The position numbers and the translations under genes are program-made. The notes under the pieces are model-generated. The model worked only from the letters and a program-made list of their open reading frames with translations, made no database searches and was not told the origin of the DNA. Positions 7,092 through 12,381 of a stretch of 12,381 bases of DNA are shown here, one piece after another. Numbering within the stretch: the first letter of the stretch is position 1; every line of letters starts with the position of its first letter. The stretch covers positions 1 to 12,381 of the forward strand of contig CAZCYD010000069.1 of NCBI GenBank assembly GCA_964502735.1, written 5' to 3'. The stretch is from JACKAN01 sp964502735 (GTDB taxonomy: Bacteria; Bdellovibrionota; Bdellovibrionia; Bdellovibrionales; UBA1609).

Positions 7092-7146
7092 GACTATGCA
7101 CCACTAGAATTTGGCATTAACATTTTCTAGTCTAAACTGCATAGTC
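7092..7146 (+). promoter_or_regulatory. Two-part 55-nt hairpin immediately upstream of the histone-like gene RBS
   Basis: The outer stem is GACTATGCA (7092-7100) with TGCATAGTC (7138-7146), 9 perfect pairs. The inner stem is ACTAGAA (7103-7109) with TTCTAGT (7125-7131), 7 perfect pairs, around a 15-nt loop. Internal bulges are CC on the left and CTAAAC on the right. GAGGAG of the next gene begins only 3 nt after the structure, and no T-run follows, so it does not look like a terminator. It may be an RNA leader structure or nested protein-binding sites. A possible promoter, TTGAAT, 18 bases, TAGAAT (7081-7110), overlaps its left half, which would favour the protein-site reading. Confidence 0.6.
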
Positions 7147-7160
7147 TTGAGGAGTTTGTA

Positions 7161-7787
7161 ATGGCTGCAAAAAGAAAAAAATCAACTAAAAAAACCGCAA
7201 AAAAGGCAACGAAAAAGTCTGCGACAAAGAAAGCAACAAAGAAAAAGGTAGCAACGAAGAAAAAGGCTACCAAAAAATCTGCACCCAAAAAAGCGACGAA
7301 AAAGGCAACGAAAAAGGTTGCCAAAAAAGCAACGAAGAAAAAAGTCGCCAAGAAAAAGGTAGCAACGAAGAAAAAGGCTATCAAAAAATCTGCACCCAAA
7401 AAAGCAACAAAAAAGGTTGCTAAGAAGGCAACAAAAAAGAAAACGACGAAAGAGGTCGTTACTAAAAAACCTTTAAAGAAAGCCGAAATCAAAGCGGTAA
7501 AAAGCGAAGTAAAAAAAGACTCTAAGCCAAAAGTTAGAGACATCGAAGAAATTGCAAAAGATGTGTCTACTCCCGTAGCAATTGTTAACCCTTACAGTCT
7601 TGATGACCTCAGAGACGTGGGTGAAGAAGGCGGAACCGAAGAAGAAAATCAACTTCAGTTCGAAACTATGGAAGAAGAAATGGAGCCGGATGACATTTTT
7701 GAAGACCCTTCAGATGACCCTTTCGAAGAGCTTGGGGGAGAAGCCTTTGAAGATGAAGACGACGAAGACGACGATAGTTACTTCTGA
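7161..7787 (+). CDS. Histone H1-like lysine-rich protein with acidic C-terminal tail
   Basis: The 208-residue protein has two oppositely charged halves. Residues 1 to about 125 are almost wholly Lys, Ala, Thr and Val in KKATKK-type repeats, resembling the C-terminal tail of eukaryotic histone H1 and bacterial H1-like proteins that bind and compact DNA. Residues 125-155 form a short non-repetitive segment (DIEEIAKDVSTPVAIVNPYS). Residues 155-208 are strongly acidic and end in a run of Glu and Asp. The acidic tail could fold back on the basic half to tune DNA binding, or bind a partner; this is inference. GAGGAG sits 7 nt before ATG 7161. Large hairpins flank the gene on both sides. The coding DNA contains a direct duplication of about 100 bp. 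An antisense frame over the repeats is a shadow. DNA binding is likely, but the exact role is unknown. Confidence 0.85.
   Translation: MAAKRKKSTKKTAKKATKKSATKKATKKKVATKKKATKKSAPKKATKKATKKVAKKATKKKVAKKKVATKKKAIKKSAPKKATKKVAKKATKKKTTKEVVTKKPLKKAEIKAVKSEVKKDSKPKVRDIEEIAKDVSTPVAIVNPYSLDDLRDVGEEGGTEEENQLQFETMEEEMEPDDIFEDPSDDPFEELGGEAFEDEDDEDDDSYF
7241..7445 (+). repeat. Imperfect tandem duplication inside the histone-like gene
   Basis: A unit beginning GAAAAAGGTAGCAACGAAG starts at 7241 and again at 7352. The first ~58 bases of the two copies differ at one base (C to T, giving Thr to Ile). Further on, the second copy lacks a 12-bp ATKK unit. The protein copies are residues ~28-63 and ~65-95. Such repeats can expand or contract by slippage or recombination without breaking the frame. 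Confidence 0.8.
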
Positions 7788-7794
7788 TCTATAA

Positions 7795-7845
7795 TAAGCT
7801 ATACTCACCGCGATTTGATCTGACAACTCCGGTGAGTATAGCTTA
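7795..7845. repeat. Perfect 16-bp inverted repeat just after the histone-like gene
   Basis: TAAGCTATACTCACCG (7795-7810) pairs perfectly with CGGTGAGTATAGCTTA (7830-7845) around a 19-nt loop. It begins 7 bp past the histone-like stop codon. On the plus strand it is followed by A residues rather than a T-run, so it is not a standard intrinsic terminator; a real bidirectional terminator follows at 7884. It could protect the mRNA 3' end, be a processing site, or be a protein-binding or mobile-repeat element. Confidence 0.7.
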
Positions 7846-7883
7846 AAAAATTGTGTGTCGGTTCAGGTCTTAATGGATAACAA

Positions 7884-7913
7884 AAAAAGCCCAAACAACT
7901 GTTTGGGCTTTTT
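7884..7913. terminator. Bidirectional intrinsic terminator
   Basis: AAAAAGCCCAAAC (7884-7896), the loop AACT and GTTTGGGCTTTTT (7901-7913) form a perfect 13-bp stem with an A-tract on one side and a T-tract on the other. It can therefore stop transcripts from both converging genes, the histone-like gene (plus) and the small charged gene (minus, ending at 7948). Confidence 0.93.
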
Positions 7914-7947
7914 AGCTTCAAAGTCTACACATAAGAGATAAAAGGCA

Positions 7948-8118
7948 TCACTGAATAATAAGTCCCTTATCTGGATCTTCCTTCTCTTTTTTCTTAGTCT
8001 TTTCTACAGACTTATCTTTGTTTTTTTTATCGGCTTTTTCAACTTTTCCATCTGGTAAGTTCAAAGCATGGTCCTGATCTCTATCTTTTATTTTTTTAAT
8101 AAAATCATCATAGCTCAT
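7948..8118 (-). CDS. Small highly charged protein of unknown function
   Basis: The product has 56 residues from ATG 8118, chosen because GAAGGG lies about 7 nt upstream. A longer frame starting at GTG 8166 lacks such a site. The N-terminus MSYDDFIKKIKDRD looks helical. Residues 25-51 are almost all Lys, Asp and Glu, so the middle is probably disordered, and the protein ends GLIIQ. There is no signal peptide, membrane segment or cysteine. It lies downstream of the sigma-54 activator gene on the same strand, after a hairpin, so it may have its own promoter; a terminator follows at 7884-7913. I do not recognise a family. It could be a false ORF in AT-rich DNA, but the start and terminator placement favour a real gene. 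Confidence 0.62.
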   Translation of the reverse strand: MSYDDFIKKIKDRDQDHALNLPDGKVEKADKKNKDKSVEKTKKKEKEDPDKGLIIQ

Positions 8119-8186
8119 GTTTTTACCCTTCTTGCTGAACACACAAGCACTATGCTTCTGCACCACAAGATGAAAAAATCAAACCG

Positions 8187-8213
8187 CCTTAAGCCCCCTT
8201 TTAGGGCTTAAGG
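8187..8213 (-). terminator. Probable terminator at the end of the sigma-54 activator gene
   Basis: CCTTAAGCCC (8187-8196) and GGGCTTAAGG (8204-8213) form a perfect 10-bp stem with a 7-nt loop. The stem overlaps the last codons and stop of the minus-strand gene. Read on the minus strand, a T-rich stretch (GATTTTTT) follows about 9 nt after the stem, farther than ideal, so termination may be partial. Confidence 0.6.
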
Positions 8214-9259
8214 GGCCTTGTATGAACAGCGTATTTATCAAACTCTCCATACTCATGAAGTTTATTATAAAGAGTCTTTATAGTTATTCCTAAAGCATTA
8301 GCCGCTTGAGTCTTATTGCCATCAAAGTAATTTAATGCTTTTAAAATGTAACGCTTCTCCAACTCGTGCAAAGACATAGTTGGATCATAATCATCAATAA
8401 CAATTTTCATTTCGGGATTTCTAATGTTCTCCGGTAGATCATTTGGCATGATGATATGCCCTTCAGATAAGATCTGAAGACGTTCACAACAGTTTTGAAG
8501 CTCCCTAATGTTACCTGGCCAGTCATATCTCACCATAATCTTAAGGGCTTCCTCACTGATCTGACGACCGCGATTAAGATATCCACTTGTTCCATTATTT
8601 AAAAAGTACTCAACTAAAAAAGCTATATCTTCTTTTCTTCGCCTTAACGGAGGGGAATGGACCATAATTGTATTAATACGATAAAATAGATCCTCTCTAA
8701 AATTGCCTTTAACAACCTCTTTATCTAACTCACGGTTCGTCGCAGAAATTAAACGAATATCCACTTTAATTGGGTCCTTACCACCCACTCTGAAAATCTC
8801 ACCTTCCTGCAAAAACCTTAAAAGTTTGGCTTGAATACCTGGGCTGAGTTCGCCAATTTCGTCCAAAAATAAAGTTCCACCATTGGCCACTTCAGCAAGA
8901 CCAATTTTTCTTGCATAGGCTCCGGTAAAAGCTCCTCTTTCGTGTCCAAATAATTCACTTTCTAAAAGAGTCTCTCTCAAGGCTCCGCAATTAATTGCGA
9001 CAAAAGGCTTATTGCTTCGATTAGATCTCTCGTGAATAGCGTGGGCAATTAATTCTTTTCCCGTTCCACTCTCTCCCATTACCAATACTGTTGCATTCGA
9101 AGGAGCAACTCGATCCACCATGCGCATCAGGTTGCGCATAACTTCTGATTTGTATATGATCTTGTTATTCTTTAAGATCTTAGTGTTATTATTGTTGTGG
9201 CCCAATATTGGATTTTGCTCACTAGGGGGCAAAATTGAGGATTTATCCATTTCTGACAT
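8201..9259 (-). CDS. Sigma-54-dependent transcriptional activator (AAA+ and Fis-type HTH) without receiver domain
   Basis: This 352-residue enhancer-binding protein should bind DNA upstream of sigma-54 promoters and use ATP hydrolysis to open the polymerase complex. Visible parts are Walker A GESGTGKE (62-69), the sigma-54 contact loop GAFTGA (109-114), Walker B GTLFLDE (128-134), FREDLFYR (187-194) with a probable arginine finger, WPGNIREL (247-254), and a C-terminal Fis-like helix-turn-helix with GNKTQAANALGITIKTLYNK (314-333). Only about 35 Asn-rich residues precede the AAA+ domain, so there is no receiver, GAF or PAS domain, unlike the usual NtrC layout. Control may come from a partner protein, as PspA controls PspF, or from expression level. 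The start at 9259 has AAAGGAA about 9 nt upstream. The gene diverges from the recombinase gene across a 159-bp gap. Targets are unknown. Confidence 0.95.
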   Translation of the reverse strand: MSEMDKSSILPPSEQNPILGHNNNNTKILKNNKIIYKSEVMRNLMRMVDRVAPSNATVLVMGESGTGKELIAHAIHERSNRSNKPFVAINCGALRETLLESELFGHERGAFTGAYARKIGLAEVANGGTLFLDEIGELSPGIQAKLLRFLQEGEIFRVGGKDPIKVDIRLISATNRELDKEVVKGNFREDLFYRINTIMVHSPPLRRRKEDIAFLVEYFLNNGTSGYLNRGRQISEEALKIMVRYDWPGNIRELQNCCERLQILSEGHIIMPNDLPENIRNPEMKIVIDDYDPTMSLHELEKRYILKALNYFDGNKTQAANALGITIKTLYNKLHEYGEFDKYAVHTRPLKP

Positions 9260-9333
9260 ACGTACCGTTCCTTTGTTAGTGTCTTTAAGTCTCTTTTACT
9301 ACCTTCGTCTGGCTCTCTACGTAACGCTACGTA
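9259..9333. promoter_or_regulatory. Cluster of three TACGTA sites in the divergent gap
   Basis: The 6-bp palindrome TACGTA occurs at 9259-9264 (overlapping the activator start codon), 9318-9323 and 9328-9333. The last two are part of a direct repeat, CTACGTAACG then CTACGTATTA, 10 bp apart and so on the same face of the helix. The spacing suggests a binding site, possibly for autoregulation of the activator. No clear -35/-10 pair was found in the gap. A small TGCAA/TTGCA repeat is at 9358-9374. Confidence 0.35.
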
Positions 9334-9418
9334 TTATTAACAGCTGCTTGAAAAATGTGCAAGTTATTTTTGCAAAATTCAATGTAGCTTTTTTAATAGC
9401 CCTAGCAAGGAGCCTATT

Positions 9419-10390
9419 TTGTCACCAATAAAACGACAAAATTTGGCAGAATTAGCAACTGAATTCCTTAAGTTTCAACTACTTATAAATGCTGCCTCCA
9501 CTCTAACGATCAAATCTTATGCCAAGGATTTATGGCAATTTTTTTCAATTGTAAACCTTACTCCCTTTTATTTCAGAATTTCCAAAAACATTATTGAATT
9601 AGAATATTCTGAAAATTTTACTCGAGAAGGCGTAAAAAATTTTGAAAACTGGGATGAAGAAAAGCTTTTGCAATGGGCTAGGGGGGCACAGACTCAATGG
9701 TCATTGCTAGCTTTAAGTACGAGAAATAGAAAGACCTCGACTTTAAAAAGCTTCTTCAACTGGTTGCTCCAAGAAGGTCATATTCAAAAAGACATTTCAA
9801 AAAATCTTCAAGCCCCTAGAGTGCCGAGTAAAATACCAAACTTCTTATCTGTAGATGAAGTCATTTCTCTAATAAAGCACCTAAAAAAAGAAGTCGCACA
9901 AAATAGCCCCCATGCCAACGACAAGATGCTTCTGCTTTTACTCTTATATGGGTCAGGTCTACGAGTAAGTGAGGCCTGTCAAGCCTTGTGGAAAGACCTT
10001 GATTTGTCAGGGGCCAAACTCTTAATTCATGGCAAGGGTGGAAGAGAGCGATGGGTCATTCTGCCAAAGTTGAGCTTACAAACATTACAGCTAAGGCCCC
10101 CTCATGGAAAATATTTATTTGGTGAAACTCCTCTGTCCTCAAGAAGAGCCTATGAGTGGATAAGAACTTCTGGTGTTCAAGCTGGTCTCATGAGGCCCAT
10201 CTCTCCCCACTCTCTTAGGCACAGCTTTGCCACCCACATCCTTACAAGTGGAGCTGATCTTCGGATTATTCAAGACCTCTTGGGTCACCAATCACTTGCA
10301 GCAACACAAAAATATACACACTTGAGTTTAGATCAGTTAGCAAATAAATTGGAGGCCCATCACCCACTCGCTAAAAAGGACACAAAATGA
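9419..10390 (+). CDS. Xer-type tyrosine recombinase (XerC/XerD family)
   Basis: The 323-residue site-specific recombinase most likely resolves chromosome dimers at a dif site with a partner Xer protein. The full catalytic set is present: Arg182 (GLRVSE), Lys206 (HGKGG), His264 and Arg267 (HSLRH), His290 (LGH) and the nucleophile Tyr299 (QKYTH). The C-terminal tail ending AHHPLAKK resembles the HPRA-type end of XerC. The N-terminal SAM-like DNA-binding domain covers about 8-135 and seems to hold extra residues around 45-95, making the protein slightly longer than typical Xer proteins (about 300). The start is TTG 9419, supported by AGGAG 6 nt upstream. It overlaps the phosphatase gene by 4 bp (ATGA). 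No att site, integrase cargo or dif-like 28-mer was seen in the window, so a phage or integron origin is unlikely. XerC or XerD cannot be decided. Confidence 0.93.
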   Translation: MSPIKRQNLAELATEFLKFQLLINAASTLTIKSYAKDLWQFFSIVNLTPFYFRISKNIIELEYSENFTREGVKNFENWDEEKLLQWARGAQTQWSLLALSTRNRKTSTLKSFFNWLLQEGHIQKDISKNLQAPRVPSKIPNFLSVDEVISLIKHLKKEVAQNSPHANDKMLLLLLLYGSGLRVSEACQALWKDLDLSGAKLLIHGKGGRERWVILPKLSLQTLQLRPPHGKYLFGETPLSSRRAYEWIRTSGVQAGLMRPISPHSLRHSFATHILTSGADLRIIQDLLGHQSLAATQKYTHLSLDQLANKLEAHHPLAKKDTK

Positions 10391-10944
10391 GAAAAGTAGT
10401 TTTTTTTGATCGAGACGACACGCTTATCGAAGATCGAATCTACCTTAACGACCCAGATGATATTCACTATCTGCCACAGGCTTTTAACTGCCTCAAGCGA
10501 CTTCGAGATAAAGGTTACAGCTTTGTTATTGTTACCAACCAGTCTGGAGTGGCCAGAGGTCTTGTAAATATAAAAAACTTATATGAGATACACAGAAGAA
10601 TTAAATATGATTTCAACCGAATGGGTGTAGACATTCTAGATTTCTTATACGCCCCTTATATGACAGACACCGATCATTTTCTTAGAAAGCCGAATCCAGG
10701 AATGCTGTTGGAGGCAAAAGAAAATTTTCATATTGATCTAAAAAACAGCTGGATGGTTGGCGATCGGATGAGTGATGTCGAAGCGGGCCACCGAGCTGGA
10801 ACTCGCACGATATTACTTGGAGACAAAGAGCCTCCCCATCTTTCAAGTTTTGCCGCGCCCGAGTTTCAAGCCTTCAGCCTCAATGAAGTGGCCGATATCA
10901 TTATAAAACACGGAAAAACCGGATTCCGTAATAATGTGCAATAG
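10387..10944 (+). CDS. HAD-family phosphatase of the GmhB/HisB-N type, without zinc cysteines
   Basis: The 185-residue cytoplasmic phosphatase resembles D-glycero-D-manno-heptose-1,7-bisphosphate 7-phosphatase (GmhB), which helps make the ADP-heptose used in the LPS core. HAD motif I is FFDRDDTL with Asp8 (nucleophile) and Asp10. Motif II is TNQSGVARG (Thr50). RKPNPGM supplies Lys101, and GDRMSDVEAG supplies Asp126 and Asp130. The length matches the family. The usual second DxDGT residue is Asp instead of Gly (DRDDT). The zinc-binding loop of classical GmhB and HisB-N (C-x-H then C-x-C before RKP) is replaced by APYMTDTDHFL, with no cysteine, so it is a zinc-free variant. ATG 10387 overlaps the recombinase stop and is probably coupled to it. 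The substrate may be heptose bisphosphate or another sugar phosphate. No other heptose genes are in the window. Confidence 0.88.
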   Translation: MRKVVFFDRDDTLIEDRIYLNDPDDIHYLPQAFNCLKRLRDKGYSFVIVTNQSGVARGLVNIKNLYEIHRRIKYDFNRMGVDILDFLYAPYMTDTDHFLRKPNPGMLLEAKENFHIDLKNSWMVGDRMSDVEAGHRAGTRTILLGDKEPPHLSSFAAPEFQAFSLNEVADIIIKHGKTGFRNNVQ

Positions 10945-10971
10945 GTCTAGTGTCTTATAATTGGATTTTTA

Positions 10972-10983
10972 ACTGAGCTCAGT
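10972..10983. promoter_or_regulatory. 12-bp palindrome in the gap before the FecR-domain gene
   Basis: ACTGAGCTCAGT is a perfect 12-bp palindrome 28 bp after the phosphatase stop and about 100 bp before the FecR-domain gene. It has no loop and no T-run, so it is more likely a protein-binding site than a terminator. No regulator can be assigned. Confidence 0.3.
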
Positions 10984-11032
10984 CAATGTGTTTCGGATCA
11001 ATACGGGATTTGCTTCACTTTGAGAAGGTACC

Positions 11033-11060
11033 TTTAGTCCAACCCCGCAATCACCGATAA
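11033..11060 (+). promoter_or_regulatory. Weak candidate sigma-28-like promoter of the FecR-domain gene
   Basis: ACCGATAA (11053-11060) is one base from the sigma-28 -10 consensus GCCGATAA and would start transcription near 11067, about 17 nt before the gene's ATG, which is well placed. The -35 partner at the 16-base spacing seen elsewhere in the window is only TTTA (11033-11036), a poor match. Confidence 0.25.
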
Positions 11061-11083
11061 TAAATAATGACCATAGGAGTTAA

Positions 11084-12295
11084 ATGATGAACGTTTTCCA
11101 GTCTCTTTTAGTTTTTTTATGTGTATTTGTTTTGTATTTTTCTTCTGCACACGCCTCTGGGGTTTATGGAACATTTAGAGTTGTTAAAGGCGACGTGAAC
11201 GTACAGTCACCAGATGGCAAAATAAAAAAAGCAAGAGTTGGAAACAAGGTTTTTCCTCAAGACAAAATTGTTACGGGTCAAGATTCTAGAGCTAAGATTG
11301 TCATGATTGATGACAACGTAATTGATTTATCTCCTGCCTCTGAAATCGTCTTTCAGAAGTACGAATATCAACCTGAACAAAATAAAAAAGATGTACTCCT
11401 GAATGTGATTTACGGAAAAGTGCGTTCAAAGGTAAATCAAAAGTACGATGGTGCAAATAATAACTTTAAGGTCAAAACCCCTTCAGCCGTAGCGGGAGTT
11501 AGAGGTACAGACTTTTTCACCTCGTATAACAGCTCAACCAAAGCTTCAAGTGTAGTCACCTTTGAAGGAGAGGTGGCTTATGGAATTCCCGGCCCCAATG
11601 GATCAATAAAAAATGCTGTGGCTGTAAGAGCTGGACAAATGGCTTCAAATGCAATGGGTAGTCCTCCTTCAACTCCAAGGAGTCTTCCTAAAACTCAGCT
11701 TTCGAATCTTGATAAAGGTTCGAATGCCGATCTAGACAGCTCCTCAAATCAGAGACAACCTGCAGATGATGCCGGCGGAAATATAAACAATAGCAATTCT
11801 GCAGATGAAGAGAGTAAGACTGAAACTGAATCAAAAGATAGTCCGACCAAGGAAAGTTCTAACTCGTCAGATGATGGAAACGCTCAGTCTAGCTCGCAAA
11901 GTACAGCCTCTGATTCAACTGGCAGTGATGGGGGAGAGGCTTCTCAATCCGAAGGCACCACAAGCAAGAAAGATCGCGCGCCATCATCATCTACGAGTGT
12001 TGGAACCAGTAACTCTGGACCTTCTTCTGGATCTACAAATATGGGTCAGAGTGGCGATTCCATGCTAACATCCAATGATATAGTCGGAGGAGGGGCCAGC
12101 GGAGGAGGAGGGTTCCCAGACCCCAGCTTTCTTGGCAATGAGTTCCCTGACTTTAATGGCGTAAATACAGATGCCACGGCTAATGTTGACAAGAATTTTA
12201 ACCCCTGTGTTGGCAATTGCAGTGATATTATACGTAACGTTATTGAGGGGGGAAATACCCGTGTCATCATACAACTGCGCAATCTGAGTAACTAA
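11084..12295 (+). CDS. Exported FecR-domain protein with Ser-rich linker and C-terminal cysteine pair
   Basis: The 403-residue protein begins with a signal peptide (hydrophobic 5-20, probable cleavage after AHA at residue 24), so it is exported. Residues ~28-185 form a FecR domain: GDVNVQ, an ARVGNKVFPQDKIVTG segment (50-65), and the signature TPSAVAGVRGTDFF (132-145). In TonB-linked FecR proteins this domain is a periplasmic signalling module. Here there is no N-terminal cytoplasmic anti-sigma segment, so it is probably a structural or binding protein and not an anti-sigma regulator. Residues ~190-335 are a disordered Ser/Asn/Asp/Gly-rich linker. The C-terminus (about 340-403) has Gly-rich then Phe/Pro-rich sequence and Cys375/Cys379 in CVGNCSD, then a short beta-like end. 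GGAG sits 4 nt before ATG 11084 and 7 nt before the second ATG at 11087, so either may be used. Its partner and function are unknown. Confidence 0.88.
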   Translation: MMNVFQSLLVFLCVFVLYFSSAHASGVYGTFRVVKGDVNVQSPDGKIKKARVGNKVFPQDKIVTGQDSRAKIVMIDDNVIDLSPASEIVFQKYEYQPEQNKKDVLLNVIYGKVRSKVNQKYDGANNNFKVKTPSAVAGVRGTDFFTSYNSSTKASSVVTFEGEVAYGIPGPNGSIKNAVAVRAGQMASNAMGSPPSTPRSLPKTQLSNLDKGSNADLDSSSNQRQPADDAGGNINNSNSADEESKTETESKDSPTKESSNSSDDGNAQSSSQSTASDSTGSDGGEASQSEGTTSKKDRAPSSSTSVGTSNSGPSSGSTNMGQSGDSMLTSNDIVGGGASGGGGFPDPSFLGNEFPDFNGVNTDATANVDKNFNPCVGNCSDIIRNVIEGGNTRVIIQLRNLSN

Positions 12296-12364
12296 AGACC
12301 ATAGACTCATATAACTAATTAAAGTAATCCAATTCCAAAAAATAATCGTCTAAAATTTTGTGAA

Positions 12365-12379
12365 TGCGCCTCACGCGCA
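12365..12379. repeat. Small GC-rich hairpin at the right edge
   Basis: TGCGC (12365-12369), CTCAC and GCGCA (12375-12379) form a 5-bp stem 70 bp after the FecR-domain gene. It could be the start of a terminator, but the window ends 2 bases later, so a T-run cannot be checked. The rest of 12296-12381 is AT-rich with nothing recognisable. Confidence 0.35.
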
Positions 12380-12381
12380 GT

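Noticed and set aside
7241..7445. Repeats read as a CRISPR-like or VNTR array
   Set aside because: The repeats are in frame within a lysine-rich coding region with no unique spacers.
7127..7543. Minus-strand 138-residue Phe/Ala/Val-rich ORF that looks like a membrane protein
   Set aside because: It is the antisense shadow of the Lys/Ala/Thr repeats of the histone-like gene, where AAG/AAA codons read as Phe or Leu on the other strand.
9120..9431. Plus-strand ORF of 103 residues with hydrophobic stretches
   Set aside because: Its first half is antisense to the sigma-54 activator and the apparent hydrophobicity comes from reading Asn/Lys-rich codons backwards; no ribosome binding site was seen.
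9419..10390. Tyrosine recombinase as a phage, integron or mobile-island integrase
   Set aside because: There is no tRNA, direct-repeat att site, cassette array or phage gene nearby, the protein has Xer-like length and tail, and it overlaps a housekeeping-type gene.
11805..12310. Short ORFs on both strands overlapping the FecR-domain gene
   Set aside because: They are shadows of the Ser-rich linker and C-terminus; the FecR frame has the signal peptide, domain and ribosome binding site.

Overview
The window looks like chromosomal DNA from a motile, Gram-negative, low-GC bacterium (about 40% GC by eye). The gene mix suggests a relative of Bdellovibrio or Bacteriovorax (Bdellovibrionota): a short flagellin, a secreted FecR-domain protein, a lysine-rich histone H1-like protein and a sigma-54 activator with no receiver domain. 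This assignment is inferred from gene content and protein style. No rRNA, tRNA, CRISPR array, insertion sequence or prophage was seen.

Layout. Positions 1-3392 are on the minus strand. They hold clpB, then a possible 36-residue ORF, then a GHKL-type ATPase cut by the left edge; the order and tight spacing suggest one transcript. Between 3393 and 3493 is a divergent control region with a perfect 19-bp inverted repeat. It is followed on the plus strand by a two-gene unit: a small four-cysteine protein overlapping a membrane-anchored alpha/beta hydrolase (3494-4674). A 450-bp gene-free leader (4675-5124) precedes flagellin (5125-5958), which ends at a strong intrinsic terminator. Next come a lipoprotein (6296-7051) and a histone-like protein with a basic N-terminus and an acidic tail (7161-7787). 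The histone-like gene has a 55-nt two-part hairpin just upstream of its ribosome binding site and a perfect 16-bp stem just downstream. A bidirectional terminator at 7884-7913 separates it from two minus-strand genes: a tiny charged protein (7948-8118) and a sigma-54-dependent activator (8201-9259). On the plus strand follow a Xer-type tyrosine recombinase (9419-10390), a HAD phosphatase of the GmhB/HisB-N type overlapping it by 4 bp (10387-10944), and an exported FecR-domain protein (11084-12295).

How the parts may relate. The flagellin and lipoprotein leaders each carry a sigma-28-like element, TAA[AG], 16 bases, GC[CT]GAAT. The lipoprotein and the FecR protein share a small C-x-x-N-C-S motif. 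These links suggest, but do not show, a motility or cell-surface programme. ClpB, the recombinase and the phosphatase are ordinary housekeeping functions. No clearly new multi-gene system is visible. The parts most worth attention are the flagellin leader with its mini-ORF, the structured surroundings of the histone-like gene, and the overlooked partial ATPase at the left edge.
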